Below, in pieces: positions 16,901-25,700 of a DNA stretch of 64,000 nt (the first letter of the stretch is position 1; each line of letters begins with the position of its first letter). The notes below the pieces were generated by a model. The model was not told the origin of the DNA. It saw only the letters and a program-made list of their open reading frames with translations, and searched no databases. This DNA comes from Kineosporia sp. NBRC 101731 (GTDB lineage Bacteria; Actinomycetota; Actinomycetes; Actinomycetales; Kineosporiaceae). The position numbers were made by a program, and so were the translations under genes. The stretch is taken from positions 1,067,467-1,131,466 of the forward strand of contig NZ_BSTC01000001.1 in assembly GCF_030269305.1 (NCBI RefSeq), read 5' to 3'.

Positions 16901-19900
16901 AGCTCGCGGTAGCCCACGATCAGCTGCCGGGCCTGTTCGTTACTCATCCGGGAGGCCAGGGCCAGACCCTGGTCGGTGATCGCGAGCAGCCCGGTCAGGT
17001 TCGGGGTGAAGTCGAGCAGGCTGGAGCACAGCGTGCTGTAGCTGAACGCCGCCGACTGTGGTTCGCCGCCGCGCAGCAGCCCGGACTCGGCCTGCTGCAG
17101 GTCGGCGATCGCCGTCTCCAGCGGCTCGAACCAGGGCCGGGCGGTGGCGCCGCAGAGAAACCGGGCGTGCGAGGTCTCCGGCTCGTAACCTCGCTCGGCG
17201 CTGACCGTCAGGACCCGGCGCACCACGCGGTAGCCGGTGCGGAAGTCGCCGGCCCGGCCGATCGTCAGCAGGGCGGAGTGCGAGAGCGACTCCACCAGAC
17301 CCCGGAGCGGGCCGTGCTGCGCCCACATCTTCCAGCCGGCCAGGATCAACCAGCCGAGGAGGTCGTGGTCGGCGAAGTAGGCGGTGTGATTGAGACGCCG
17401 CAGCACATCGGCGCGGGCGAGGACGAGCGGGTCGTCCGTGGCCGGTCGGAGCCGGTCACCGGCCACGTCGTCGGCCTCGGCCCAGGCCGTGAATCCGGGT
17501 AGCCCGGCCTCGACGAGGCCGGGCAGCAGCTCCTTCGCCGGCACGTCCAGACCCAGCCGGGCCAGGTGCGAGCGGCCGAGGTCGATGGCCTCGGCCACCC
17601 GGTCCCGGTTGGTGAGGGCAGCGATCTGCAGGCACACCGACTCGTTCAGCCGCAGCGGGTCGTCGCAGCGCCGGCGTACCGATGCGAACAGCTCGTCCAT
17701 GACGTCGAGCCGCCCGAGCCCGTACAGGGTGGCGTGGCGTTCCAGGTCGAGCCGCAGCCGCAGCTCCTCGTCGGCGGGGTCGTGGCGGCCGGCCAGCAGG
17801 GTCTGCGCGGCGGCGTAGAACCGTTCCGCAGAGCCGGGGTTCGTCACCCGGATCGCCGAGCCCGCACGTTCCAACAGGTCGGCGGCCCGGCGTTGCTCGG
17901 CCGGATCGGTGAGTTCGGGCAGCGCGGCCACGTACTGGGCCGCGGCGGTGGTCAGGTGCCGGGGGTCGGACGAGAGGCGGTGCGCGACGGTGAGGTGCAG
18001 CATCAGTGCGGCCACGGCGCCGGGGCCGCCCAGCCGGTCGCGCACCAGCTGACGGCTGCGCTCGTGCCGGAACCGCACGGTGGCGTCACCCTCGGCCTCC
18101 CCGGTGGTGGTCACGATCAGGCCGTCGGCCAGGGCGGGCCCGAGCCGGTCGTCCAGCTCGGCCACCGACATGCCCGCCGCCGTGGCCAGCACCGTCAGCT
18201 CGCTCTTCTGCCCCAGCCCGGCCAGCACCTCGAGCACGGCCACCGTCTGGTCGGGCAGGCCGCGCAGCCGGGCGGCCAGCAGGTCGCCGCTCTCGCTGCC
18301 GACCAGCCGTCCGTTCACCGCGATGGTGTCCCAGGTCCAGCCGGACTCGCCGAGTCGCAGGGCACCGTCGGTGCGCAACGCGTTCAGCAGCTCGATCGTC
18401 TCGTACGGGTTGCCCCGGGTGCGGGCGCCGACCACGTCGGCCAGCCGGGCGGCCTCCCGGCGGTCCAGTCGCAGCATCTCGCCGAGCATCCCGGCCAGGT
18501 CGTCACGGCTGAGGTTCTCCAGGCGGACCGCCGGGGGCCAGAGCCCCAACTGGGTCCAGCGCGGTATCAGCATCCCGACGGAACCGGCCGGACCGGCCGG
18601 ACCGGCCGGACCCGTCGGACCGGGCGTCTCGTCGTCGCGGAAGACCCCCACGACCAGCAGCCCGTCGATGTCGTTGCCCGACAGCACCGCGTCGAGCAGA
18701 CCCAGCTGGAACGGGGTGGCCCACTGCAGCGAGTCCAGCACCATCACCATCGGCCGCTGTCGTGAGGCGGTGGCCCGCAGCACGTCGACGGCGCCCTGCC
18801 GGGCCCGGCTCTGGATCTCCAGCGGGTCGCCCAGCGGTGGGTCGCCGGTCACGCCGAGCACCGGTGCCAGGTCGGGCACCAGCCCGGCCATCAGGGAGGC
18901 GTTGCCGCCGAGCATGCGGCGCAGTCGCTGACGCTGCTCCAGCAGGGCGCTCTCCGGCTCTGCCAGCAGCAGCCGGCCCAGCGACCCCAGGGCCTCGACC
19001 ACCGCGTCCGACCGCAGGTCCGCCTCGGCCGCGTCGAAGGTGCCCGCGATGAACCAGCCGCCGGCCGCGGCGACGACGGGCCGGAGCTGATCGACCAGGG
19101 TGGTCTTGCCCACCCCGGCCCGCCCGGTGACCAGCAGACCGCCCGTGCCGCCGGCCCAGACCGTGGTGAAGGCCGACCGCAGACGGGCGATCTCGGTGTC
19201 CCGGGCGAACAGCCGGGCCGGGCCGGTGAGCTGGTGCGGGAAGTCGTGGTCGCCGAGCACGAACGGGCGGATCGTCGCCATCTGCCGCCCGGCGTGACCG
19301 CCACCGGCCGCGACCATCTCCTGGCGCAGCCGCTTCAGGTCGTGCAGCAACCCGGCCGCGCTCTGGTAGCGCCGGCCGGGCTCCTTCTCCAGCAGCTTCG
19401 CCACGATCTCCGAGAACGGGCGGGGACAGGCCGGGTTCATCATGTGCACGGGTGTGGGCAGCCGGGCCAGCTGGTCGCGCATCAGGCTCAGCGCGTCGCC
19501 CTCGCCCCGGCCGAACGGGGGCCGGCCGGTACACAGCTCGTAGAACACCACCCCGAGCGCGTAGAGGTCGGCCCGCTGGTCGACCGGCTGGGCGGTGCGG
19601 CCGGTCTGCTCAGGAGCCAGGTAGACCAGGCGGTCGATGATCGAGTTCGAGTGCGAGTAGCCCGGCTGCTCGCCGGAGAACAGCGTGGCGCGATCGAAGT
19701 TGACGATGATGGGCCGGTTCTGCGGAACGCTGAGCAGGATCACCTCGGGACTGAGATCGGTGTGCACCACGCCGCGCTCGTGGATCCGGGTGATCAGCGT
19801 GGCGAGGTCCACCGCGACGTCGACGAGGGCCGGCAGGTCGAGGTGCCAGTCGGGGGAGCGGGTGAGCTGACGCAGCGAGTTCCCCCGGAAGGCCCGCACC

Positions 19901-20178
19901 TGGTAGATCGGCCCGGTGACCTCGCCGACCAGCTGGGGCACGCCGTTGATGCCCCGCAATCGCTCCATCACCGCCGCCGAGTGCCGCGCGCGCAGGGAGG
20001 CGTTCGAGCCGTGCAGCTCCCGGCGGATCACGGCGTCCTCACCGGTGCCGATCCGGGTGACCCGGCCGTACCGGTCGTCGTACAGCAGCACCTCGCCCGG
20101 GGTCGGCCCGGTGGGCGCCCGCTGTTCCGGAACGGGTCCCTCGGCCCGGGTGTTGTTCCCCGGTTCTGTGTTCGTCAT
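13993..20178 (-). CDS. pseudokinase-ATPase-GAF-GAF-GGDEF-EAL signalling protein
   Basis: This is a 2061-residue multidomain signal protein. A kinase-like domain covers about residues 20-270. It keeps HxD (HTDLSPEVILL, near 136) and APEQTGR but lacks the metal-binding Asn (Val instead) and DFG (NFD), so it is probably a pseudokinase. An AAA-type ATPase follows, with Walker A GRAGVGKTT near 355 and Walker B MVMVLD near 480. A helical repeat stretch then leads to GAF domains near 1310 and 1500. The GGDEF (RLGGDEF, near 1716) and EAL (VETLIRW, near 1842, and DDFGTGYSS) domains look intact. ATG 20178 has GAGG upstream; a GTG at 20271 has none. The architecture resembles kinase/ATPase/GAF/histidine-kinase proteins with c-di-GMP domains replacing the kinase output. 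Confidence 0.9.
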   Translation of the reverse strand: MTNTEPGNNTRAEGPVPEQRAPTGPTPGEVLLYDDRYGRVTRIGTGEDAVIRRELHGSNASLRARHSAAVMERLRGINGVPQLVGEVTGPIYQVRAFRGNSLRQLTRSPDWHLDLPALVDVAVDLATLITRIHERGVVHTDLSPEVILLSVPQNRPIIVNFDRATLFSGEQPGYSHSNSIIDRLVYLAPEQTGRTAQPVDQRADLYALGVVFYELCTGRPPFGRGEGDALSLMRDQLARLPTPVHMMNPACPRPFSEIVAKLLEKEPGRRYQSAAGLLHDLKRLRQEMVAAGGGHAGRQMATIRPFVLGDHDFPHQLTGPARLFARDTEIARLRSAFTTVWAGGTGGLLVTGRAGVGKTTLVDQLRPVVAAAGGWFIAGTFDAAEADLRSDAVVEALGSLGRLLLAEPESALLEQRQRLRRMLGGNASLMAGLVPDLAPVLGVTGDPPLGDPLEIQSRARQGAVDVLRATASRQRPMVMVLDSLQWATPFQLGLLDAVLSGNDIDGLLVVGVFRDDETPGPTGPAGPAGPAGSVGMLIPRWTQLGLWPPAVRLENLSRDDLAGMLGEMLRLDRREAARLADVVGARTRGNPYETIELLNALRTDGALRLGESGWTWDTIAVNGRLVGSESGDLLAARLRGLPDQTVAVLEVLAGLGQKSELTVLATAAGMSVAELDDRLGPALADGLIVTTTGEAEGDATVRFRHERSRQLVRDRLGGPGAVAALMLHLTVAHRLSSDPRHLTTAAAQYVAALPELTDPAEQRRAADLLERAGSAIRVTNPGSAERFYAAAQTLLAGRHDPADEELRLRLDLERHATLYGLGRLDVMDELFASVRRRCDDPLRLNESVCLQIAALTNRDRVAEAIDLGRSHLARLGLDVPAKELLPGLVEAGLPGFTAWAEADDVAGDRLRPATDDPLVLARADVLRRLNHTAYFADHDLLGWLILAGWKMWAQHGPLRGLVESLSHSALLTIGRAGDFRTGYRVVRRVLTVSAERGYEPETSHARFLCGATARPWFEPLETAIADLQQAESGLLRGGEPQSAAFSYSTLCSSLLDFTPNLTGLLAITDQGLALASRMSNEQARQLIVGYRELAQELQGQEVVRAPEPATPAARVNRHLLRATGAAVMGDDATLRSEIDRVMETFVFLESTYAAAQAHLLNTLSLARRPGSRDRLAAGRDWLAARAADLPATFGHLVSWIDAEVAWADDDLPAAMKHFDDAILHAPANRGWHRATVLERAGMFREAHGHAYGARAMFTLARDSYAVWGASAKVEQLHRRHPHLRTALPERDPSAVDAVVVPETGDPVDLLAVLSASQAVARETGFDQLHARVVEVLTAMTGATDVTILIRDADGDWTVPGRRTGPDQGFPVSAFRYAERTGEPLLVADATRDDRFSADEHLVNLRCCALMVVPIGSGGQNRLVLVLENHLHSNAFSPSRLDAVRLIAGQLAVSFENALARRHTELEGQQRERLLETVRQRERLLETLLAIQRDIAHRVPLQMVMDSVTEGASGMLEGAFVALVLRDPEGDGRPNIPSVSGHRSGTDTDEAVLRMAEAAIAANELVTELDGALESVTLIAAPVHVSGRIIGSLVTSAADRLGPEDWRQDLLGAFAEQVSLALNDASTLEAIREASYDSLTGLANRSLFLDRLQQALSADGGHDAQISEVSVLFIDLDRFKAVNDTLGHSAGDELLAEVARRLGECIRESDTVARLGGDEFAVLMEGTRGPGAALRAAERITAALAQPVRLSGRDLFVSASLGVAHGDPAQPGTGELLRQADLAMYRAKKTGSRRAVVFEPQMQADARDRLELAGDLRRALSEGQFELVYQPLMDLAARRPLGVETLIRWRHPERGMISPAVFVPIAEETGSVIEMGRWVLALSCRQVAAWRRHAHVDLGLNINVSARQLSDGGLPEHVISTLAETGLPASALTLELTETVMMEDPEGITAQLSELRRLGVQVGIDDFGTGYSSLSYLRRFPVDKLKIDKSFIDNIETVGEDLAIVRTVVDLARILSLQTTAEGIESEAQADLLRDIGCETGQGYWFARPLPPEQLPEFLSKF
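18581..18625 (-). repeat. five 9-bp units in the giant gene
   Basis: Units of the GGACCGGCC type on the plus strand encode a short Gly-Pro-Ala collagen-like run after Walker B of the ATPase domain. The three central copies differ by at most one base. Confidence 0.85.
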
Positions 20179-20271
20179 CAGTCGTGCCTCGCAATCCCCG
20201 TCACCCAGAGATATCGGAGGCCCGACGGGCGTCTTGACGTCTCGATCCCCAGGCGCCGTAGGCTGGGTCAC

Positions 20272-21162
20272 ATGTTAGATGTGGATCGAACAGATGACAT
20301 CCCGCTGACCGCGCCCTACGGGGTCTGGCTGGGCCTCGGCCCGCAGGCGCTCGGGGCGTACGAGGGCAGGGAGGGCGAGTTCGCCGCCGAGCTGGAAGGT
20401 CTGGGCTGGCCGGCGCTGTGGGTGGGCGGGTCGTGGGGCGCCGACCTGGCGCCGATCGAGCGGCTGCTGGCCGGCAGCGAGAACCTGGTGGTCGGCACCT
20501 CGATCGCGAACATCTGGCGCGACCCGGCCGAGCAGGTCGCGGCCTCCTACACCCGGGTGGCGCAGCAGTTCGGGGGCCGGTTCGTGCTCGGCCTGGGGGT
20601 CGGCCACCATCCGCAGACCGAGCTGAACCAGGGGCAGTACGCGAAACCCCTGGCCAAGCTGGCGGCCTTCCTGGACGTGCTGGACACCGCCGATCCGCCG
20701 GTGCCGGCCGGTCACCGGGCGCTGGCCGCCCTCGGCCCGAAGGCGCTGGAGCTGGCCCGCGACCGCTCGGCCGGTGCGCTGCCCTACCTGACCACGCCCG
20801 AGCACACCCGGACCGCCCGGCAGGCGCTGGGCCCGGGCACGTTCCTGGCGCCGGAACAGAAGGTGGTGCTCAGTGACGACCCGGTGCAGGCCCGGGGCCT
20901 GGCCCGCACGGCGCTGAAGCCCTACCTGTCCCTGCCGAACTACGTGAACTCGTGGCTGCGCCTGGGCTTCGAGCCGGCCGACGTGGAGAACGGCGGCAGC
21001 GACCGGCTGATCGACGGCCTGTTCGGCTGGGGCCCCGACGCGCTCGAGCGTGTGCGGCAGCACCGTGAGGCCGGGGCCGATCACGTCTGCGTGCAGCCGG
21101 TCCCGGCTCCGGGGCGGCATGCCCTGGACGATCTGAAAATCATCGCCCGGGAACTGTTCTGA
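20272..21162 (+). CDS. LLM class F420-dependent oxidoreductase
   Basis: This is a 296-residue member of the luciferase-like monooxygenase superfamily, of the type that uses coenzyme F420 in actinobacteria. Family features are the N-terminal beta strand GVWLGLGP, VVGTSIANIWRDPAEQVAASYTRVAQ, the RFVLGLGVGHHPQ block and the C-terminal GADHVCVQPVP. The substrate is unknown. ATG 20272 lies 93 bases from the divergent giant gene. The ribosome binding site is weak, so the start is less certain. A 20-base perfect hairpin follows the stop by 9 bases. Confidence 0.9.
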   Translation: MLDVDRTDDIPLTAPYGVWLGLGPQALGAYEGREGEFAAELEGLGWPALWVGGSWGADLAPIERLLAGSENLVVGTSIANIWRDPAEQVAASYTRVAQQFGGRFVLGLGVGHHPQTELNQGQYAKPLAKLAAFLDVLDTADPPVPAGHRALAALGPKALELARDRSAGALPYLTTPEHTRTARQALGPGTFLAPEQKVVLSDDPVQARGLARTALKPYLSLPNYVNSWLRLGFEPADVENGGSDRLIDGLFGWGPDALERVRQHREAGADHVCVQPVPAPGRHALDDLKIIARELF

Positions 21163-21171
21163 TCAACAATG

Positions 21172-21213
21172 AAGGACGCGGGTGGGCACCCGTGGGTGCC
21201 CACCCGCGTCCTT
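21172..21213. terminator. perfect 20-bp stem bidirectional terminator
   Basis: Two 20-base arms (starting AAGGACGCGG) pair perfectly around GT. It sits between convergent genes and overlaps the TAA stop of the reverse PLDc_N gene by 2 bases. The terminal AAGG/CCTT gives short A and T ends on both strands. Confidence 0.88.
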
Positions 21214-21586
21214 AATTCTCGGGGTCTTCCTTCTCGGGCTTCTCGGACTCCTCGTCGGGCCGGGTCAGGGTGCGCTTGCGCTGCGCCCGGGCCAGGCCGG
21301 CGATGAAGTCCGGGTCGTCGTCGGGCCCGACCGGGTACTGGCTCATGCCCTCCGCGGCCCAACCGGTGCCGGAGGGATGGCCCGGGGCGTGCTCGTGGCG
21401 GCCCCGCCGTGGTCCGGTGGCCAGCAGCCAGAGAACGGCGCCGAAGAGCGGTACCACGATGATCACGGCGACCCATTGGCCCCGGGTCAGGCGGTACAGC
21501 TCGTCGGGCGGCGTCTGCAGCACATCGAACACCGAATACACGATCAGGCCGATGTAGAGCAGCGCGGGCAAGGTGGTCAGCAGCAC
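21212..21586 (-). CDS. PLDc_N domain membrane protein, 124 aa
   Basis: This is a paralogue of the 6749-7042 protein. It has an N-terminal helix (residues 2-18), a Leu-Tyr-Arg-Leu stretch, a second helix (about 38-57) and a tail containing GPDDDPDFI, matching GPDDDPEFL of the paralogue. The tail is longer and ends in a Lys/Glu run. I chose GTG 21586 because GGGGGAG lies 7 bases upstream; an alternative GTG at 21628 adds 14 polar residues without a good ribosome binding site. The HKD phospholipase domain is absent. Function unknown. Confidence 0.83.
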   Translation of the reverse strand: MLLTTLPALLYIGLIVYSVFDVLQTPPDELYRLTRGQWVAVIIVVPLFGAVLWLLATGPRRGRHEHAPGHPSGTGWAAEGMSQYPVGPDDDPDFIAGLARAQRKRTLTRPDEESEKPEKEDPEN

Positions 21587-21716
21587 GACTCCGCTCCCCC
21601 TTCTGTCGGTGTCCCCAAAGCCTGCCACGTTCTTCGCTCGTTGTGACCGGGCTCAGGCTGAGAGTAGGTCCCGAATCCGCCGGGAGCAGCGCGACGGGAG
21701 CCGCGGCCCGGTGGGT

Positions 21717-22667
21717 TCAGTAGTAGTAGGGGTACGGACTCCAGTCGGGTTCGCGCTTCTGGAGGAACGAGTCGCGCCCCTCGACCGCCTCGTCCGTCAT
21801 GTAGGCCAGCCGCGTCGCCTCGCCGGCGAACACCTGCTGGCCCATCAGACCGTCGTCGGTGAGATTGAACGCGAACTTCAGCATGCGCTGCGCGGTCGGG
21901 CTCTTGCCGTTGATCTCCGCGGCCATCCGCAGCGCCGCGTCCTCCAGCTCGGCGTGGTCGGCGACCTCGTTGACGGCGCCCATCCGCTGCATGGTCTCGG
22001 CGTCGTAGGTCCGGCCCAGGAAGAAGATCTCCCGGGCGTTCTTCTGGCCCACCATCTTCGCCAGGTAGGCGGAACCGTAACCGGCGTCGAAAGACCCGAC
22101 GTCGGCGTCCGTCTGCTTGAACCGGGCGTGCTGGCGGCTGGCGATGGTCAGGTCGCAGACCACGTGCAGGCTGTGCCCGCCCCCGGCCGCCCAGCCATTG
22201 ACCACGGCGATCACCACCTTGGGCATGGTGCGGATCAGCCGCTGCACCTCCAGGATGTGCAGCCGGCCGCCCTCCGCCTTCACCCGGGCGGAGTCCACGG
22301 TCTCGGCGGTCTCGCCCTGCGCGTACTGGTAACCCGAGCGTCCGCGGATGCGCTGATCGCCACCGGAGCAGAAGGCCCAGCCGCCGTCCTTCGCGCTCGG
22401 GCCGTTGCCGGTGAGCAGCACGGTGCCCACGTCAGGAGTGCGCCGGGCGTGGTCGAGGGCCTGGTAGAGCTCGTCCACGGTGTGCGGACGGAAGGCGTTG
22501 CGGACCTCGGGACGGTGGAAGGCGATACGCACCGTGCGGCCGGCTGGACCCGATCGGGTACATCTGTGATAGGTGATGTCGGTAAAGTCGTATTCGGGAA
22601 CGGACTCCCATGATGACGGATCGAAGATCCCGGAAACGGTCTGATCAGCATCGTGGGAGCTCGTCAT
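21717..22667 (-). CDS. menB: 1,4-dihydroxy-2-naphthoyl-CoA synthase
   Basis: MenB closes the second ring of the naphthoquinone from o-succinylbenzoyl-CoA. It is a crotonase-fold enzyme of 316 residues. The family blocks are FCSGGDQRIRG (oxyanion hole), NGWAAGGGHSLHVVCDLTIAS and the active-site stretch TDADVGSFDAGYGSAYLAK, which is very like mycobacterial MenB. The C-terminus ends SPYPYYY. ATG 22667 is the first start consistent with the family; the frame continues upstream but would overlap the divergent gene. menC, often found between menB and menD in actinobacteria, is not here. Confidence 0.97.
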   Translation of the reverse strand: MTSSHDADQTVSGIFDPSSWESVPEYDFTDITYHRCTRSGPAGRTVRIAFHRPEVRNAFRPHTVDELYQALDHARRTPDVGTVLLTGNGPSAKDGGWAFCSGGDQRIRGRSGYQYAQGETAETVDSARVKAEGGRLHILEVQRLIRTMPKVVIAVVNGWAAGGGHSLHVVCDLTIASRQHARFKQTDADVGSFDAGYGSAYLAKMVGQKNAREIFFLGRTYDAETMQRMGAVNEVADHAELEDAALRMAAEINGKSPTAQRMLKFAFNLTDDGLMGQQVFAGEATRLAYMTDEAVEGRDSFLQKREPDWSPYPYYY

Positions 22668-22747
22668 CCGACCGAGAATAGGCCGACCGGCTTCGCGCAC
22701 CGGCTCGGCCCCCGCATGGCGAGCCCCAGGGCGGGGGTGGTGACGAA

Positions 22748-22763
22748 GTGGTTCGCGAACCAC
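22748..22763. promoter_or_regulatory. 16-bp perfect palindrome, candidate operator
   Basis: GTGGTTCGCGAACCAC is its own reverse complement. It lies in the 98-base gap between divergent menB and the GAP1-like gene, 2 bases before ATG 22766. A dimeric repressor bound here would block the GAP1-like gene. If translation instead began at GTG 22748, the palindrome would be coding. Confidence 0.5.
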
Positions 22764-22765
22764 GG

Positions 22766-25700
22766 ATGAGGTTCACCCTCCGTGGGCAGGATGCGGTCTG
22801 GTACTACCAGCACCGCTCCCACAGCCATGTCCTCGTCGACCCCGACGCCGCGAGCCGTTCCCAGGTGCCTGGATTCGTCCGGCCCGTCGAGCTCTGGGCG
22901 GCTCCGCAGTGGGCACAGCCCCCGGTGGCTCCGGTGGTGCGCTACGCACAGCTCTTCGGCTCGCTGGTCTCCCTGGAGTCTCTCGAGGCCCTGGACAGCG
23001 ACTTCGACGGTGACTTCGACTTCGGCAGTGACTTCGGCAGTGACTTCGGGTCCGGCCCGGCGGCCGGGCCCGGCCCGGTGATCGACCGCAGCCGGGTGGT
23101 CGACTTCGTGGCCGACCCGCAGTTCCGGCCCGGGGCTCTGGGCACGTTGATGGACGCGGTGGCGGCGGCCGCCGCCGGTGGCCCGCCGGTGGTGCTCGCC
23201 GCACCCAGCATCGACACCGGCGCCCGGTGGATCGGCCTGGTCAGCTTCCTCGTCCCGCCGTCGGTGGGGCTGAGACTGTCGTTCTCCACCTTCGAGCGGC
23301 TCACCGACGTGCTGGCCCGGGCCAGTGCCGAGGCCGGCGGCGAGGGTGACCTGATCTCGGCCGCGTTGCAGGAAGACGACCCGGAGGGCTGGCGCACGCC
23401 GGTGCTCAGCGTGGTGCTCGAGGCCGACCTGGACTCGCCCCGCACCCTGCCCCGCGGCGACGACCTGCCCGTCGTCATCGTCGACCCGCGCGTCGAGGCC
23501 GCCGTCGTGGCCGCCGTCGTGGCCGCCGGTCACCAGGTCTACCGCCGTACCCATCTGGGTCAGCGCGTGCGGGTCACCGACTGGTCGCGCCTGGCGCTCG
23601 ACGCGGTCGGGGAGGAGCCCGGCGCGCTGGAGCGGTGTCTGCGCCGCATCGACGAGATCGCCATGACCACCCCGCCCTCGGGGCCCCGCGGTCACGGGTG
23701 GCCCGGCCCGGACTTCACCAACGCCGCCTGGTTCCTCGCCGCCGCCGTCGCGCTCACCCCCGGGCTGCCGCTGGCCCTGCCCACGGCCACTCGCATCATC
23801 CTGCGCGACACCCCACCCGGCCTGCAGCTGTCCGACGACCTCGCCGCCGCGCTGGCCTCGCTGGTCGCGGCCACGGTCGACAACGCCGCCCAGGCCTGGG
23901 ACCGGCTGGTCTCGGCCCGCGAGGCCGACCCGCCGCGCCCCGCCCTGGTGCAGGCGGCCTTCGAGAGCTACCTCTATCTCGCCCTCGACGACGACGCCTG
24001 GTTCCTCCAGAACCCGCCGCCGCTGCCCGCGACCATCCGGTTCGACCCGGGCCTGGCCGCCCGGCTGCGCTCGCCGCTGGCCAAGCTGACCGACCGGCTG
24101 GCCCGCCCGGCCGGCGGCGGTGAGGCCGGGGTCCGGCACGGCGTGCTGCTGCTGCGCGCCATCGACTTCGCCCACCGCGCCGCCCGGCTCGTGCACGGGC
24201 CGGACCTCGCCGCGGCCGGACTGGAACTGCTGGCCGACCGGGCCGCGCGCCTGCTCACCGACGACGGTGAGGCTCTGGGGGCCCGGATCGCCGAACAGGC
24301 CGGGCCGCTCGACGAGGCCGCGCTGGCCCGCTGGATCGTGCCGCACCTGGCCGAGGTCGGGCACGAGCCCGGCGGCTGGTTACACACCGGCCGGCGCCCC
24401 GGCGAACGGCTCCCGGCCGCGGTCCTGACCCTGGTCGCCCCGGCGGTGGACGCCGACCGGCTGGCCCGGCTGGGCCCCGAGGAACTGGCCGCGGCCGACC
24501 TCGGCCCGGGGCCCGACCGGGTGGCGCTGGAGGTGGCGGTGGCCTCGGCCACCGGCCGGATCACCGGTGACCCGCGCCTGCGCGGGCCCGCGGTGCGGCA
24601 CCTGCTGCGCCTGGCCGTCGACACGAATCCCCAGGCCGACCCGGAACCGCTGGTCGCGGGCATCTTCGACCGGCTGGCCGCGGGTGAGCCGTGGAGTGCG
24701 GCCCTGCTCCTGCAGATCGCCGAGCCGGCCCCGCCGAAGCTGACGCCCCACCTGGTGCCGGTCGCCCTGCAACACCTGGCCGACTGGCTGGACGACACCG
24801 ACAGCGCCCGCCTGGCCGCGACCTTGCTCAAACGCGTCGACTTCCTGCCCCGCCGCGACCAGGACGGCCGGGAGCGCCCGCGCCGGGCCGGCGTCACCGA
24901 TGCCCAGGCCCAGCTGCTGAACCTGCTGGCCGTCACCGGCCCGGGCTGGCAGGAGCAGGACGACGGGCTGCACCGCCGGGCCGCCGAACTGCTGATGTTC
25001 GCCGACCGGGCCTGGCCCGGCCTGGAACCCGGACAGCGCCGCCTGATCGCCCCGCGGGTCACCGTGGCCGCCTTCGCCGTCGCGATCGCCGCCGAACCCG
25101 CCCAGCGGGACACCGTGCTGCGCTCGAGGCTGCCCGTGGTGCCGGTCGGCAGCGCCTGGCGCGAGGCGGTACCGCTCGGTCTGGACGCCGCGCTGCCCCT
25201 GATCGTGGGTATCCTCCGGCAGAACCGGCACCGTCTGGCCGGTGAGGTCGTGATCGCCTCGACCCGGGCCGTGCTGCGCCCGGGTGAGCTCTCGCCGCAG
25301 GCCCTGCGGGCCACCGGCGCCGACGTTCCCCGGCTCCCCGCACTGCCGGTCGGCCCGGTCCTGCGGCAACTGGTGGCGACCGAGAACGAGGCCGTCTCCG
25401 GGGCTGCCTTCGCCTCGCCCCCGACCCGGGGGGCCGACGCCGCGACCCGCCTGACGGCCTCCCTGGCCGCGCTGGTGGAGGCCGAGGTGCGCTCCACCCC
25501 GGGTCCCGCCGACCGGGTGGCCCTGCGCACGTTCTGGGAGCAGGCTCTGCCCGGCGCCGTGCCGGCACTCGACCCGTTCCCGTTCCACAACGACGAGCCC
25601 GAGGTGACCAGCAGCAGCGTGGTGACCGCGGGGGAGTCCGACCGGGCCCTGCGCTTCCGGCTGCGGGCGGCCCGCTCGGCCCTGGGCGGTTACCTCTCGA

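Noticed and set aside
14845-17502. 885-codon open frame opposite the giant signalling gene
   Set aside because: The reverse strand has clear GGDEF, EAL and GAF motifs over the same bases; the forward translation is low-complexity.
20179-20271. GTG 20271 as start of the giant gene
   Set aside because: No ribosome binding site precedes it and it would abut the divergent LLM gene start; ATG 20178 has GAGG upstream.
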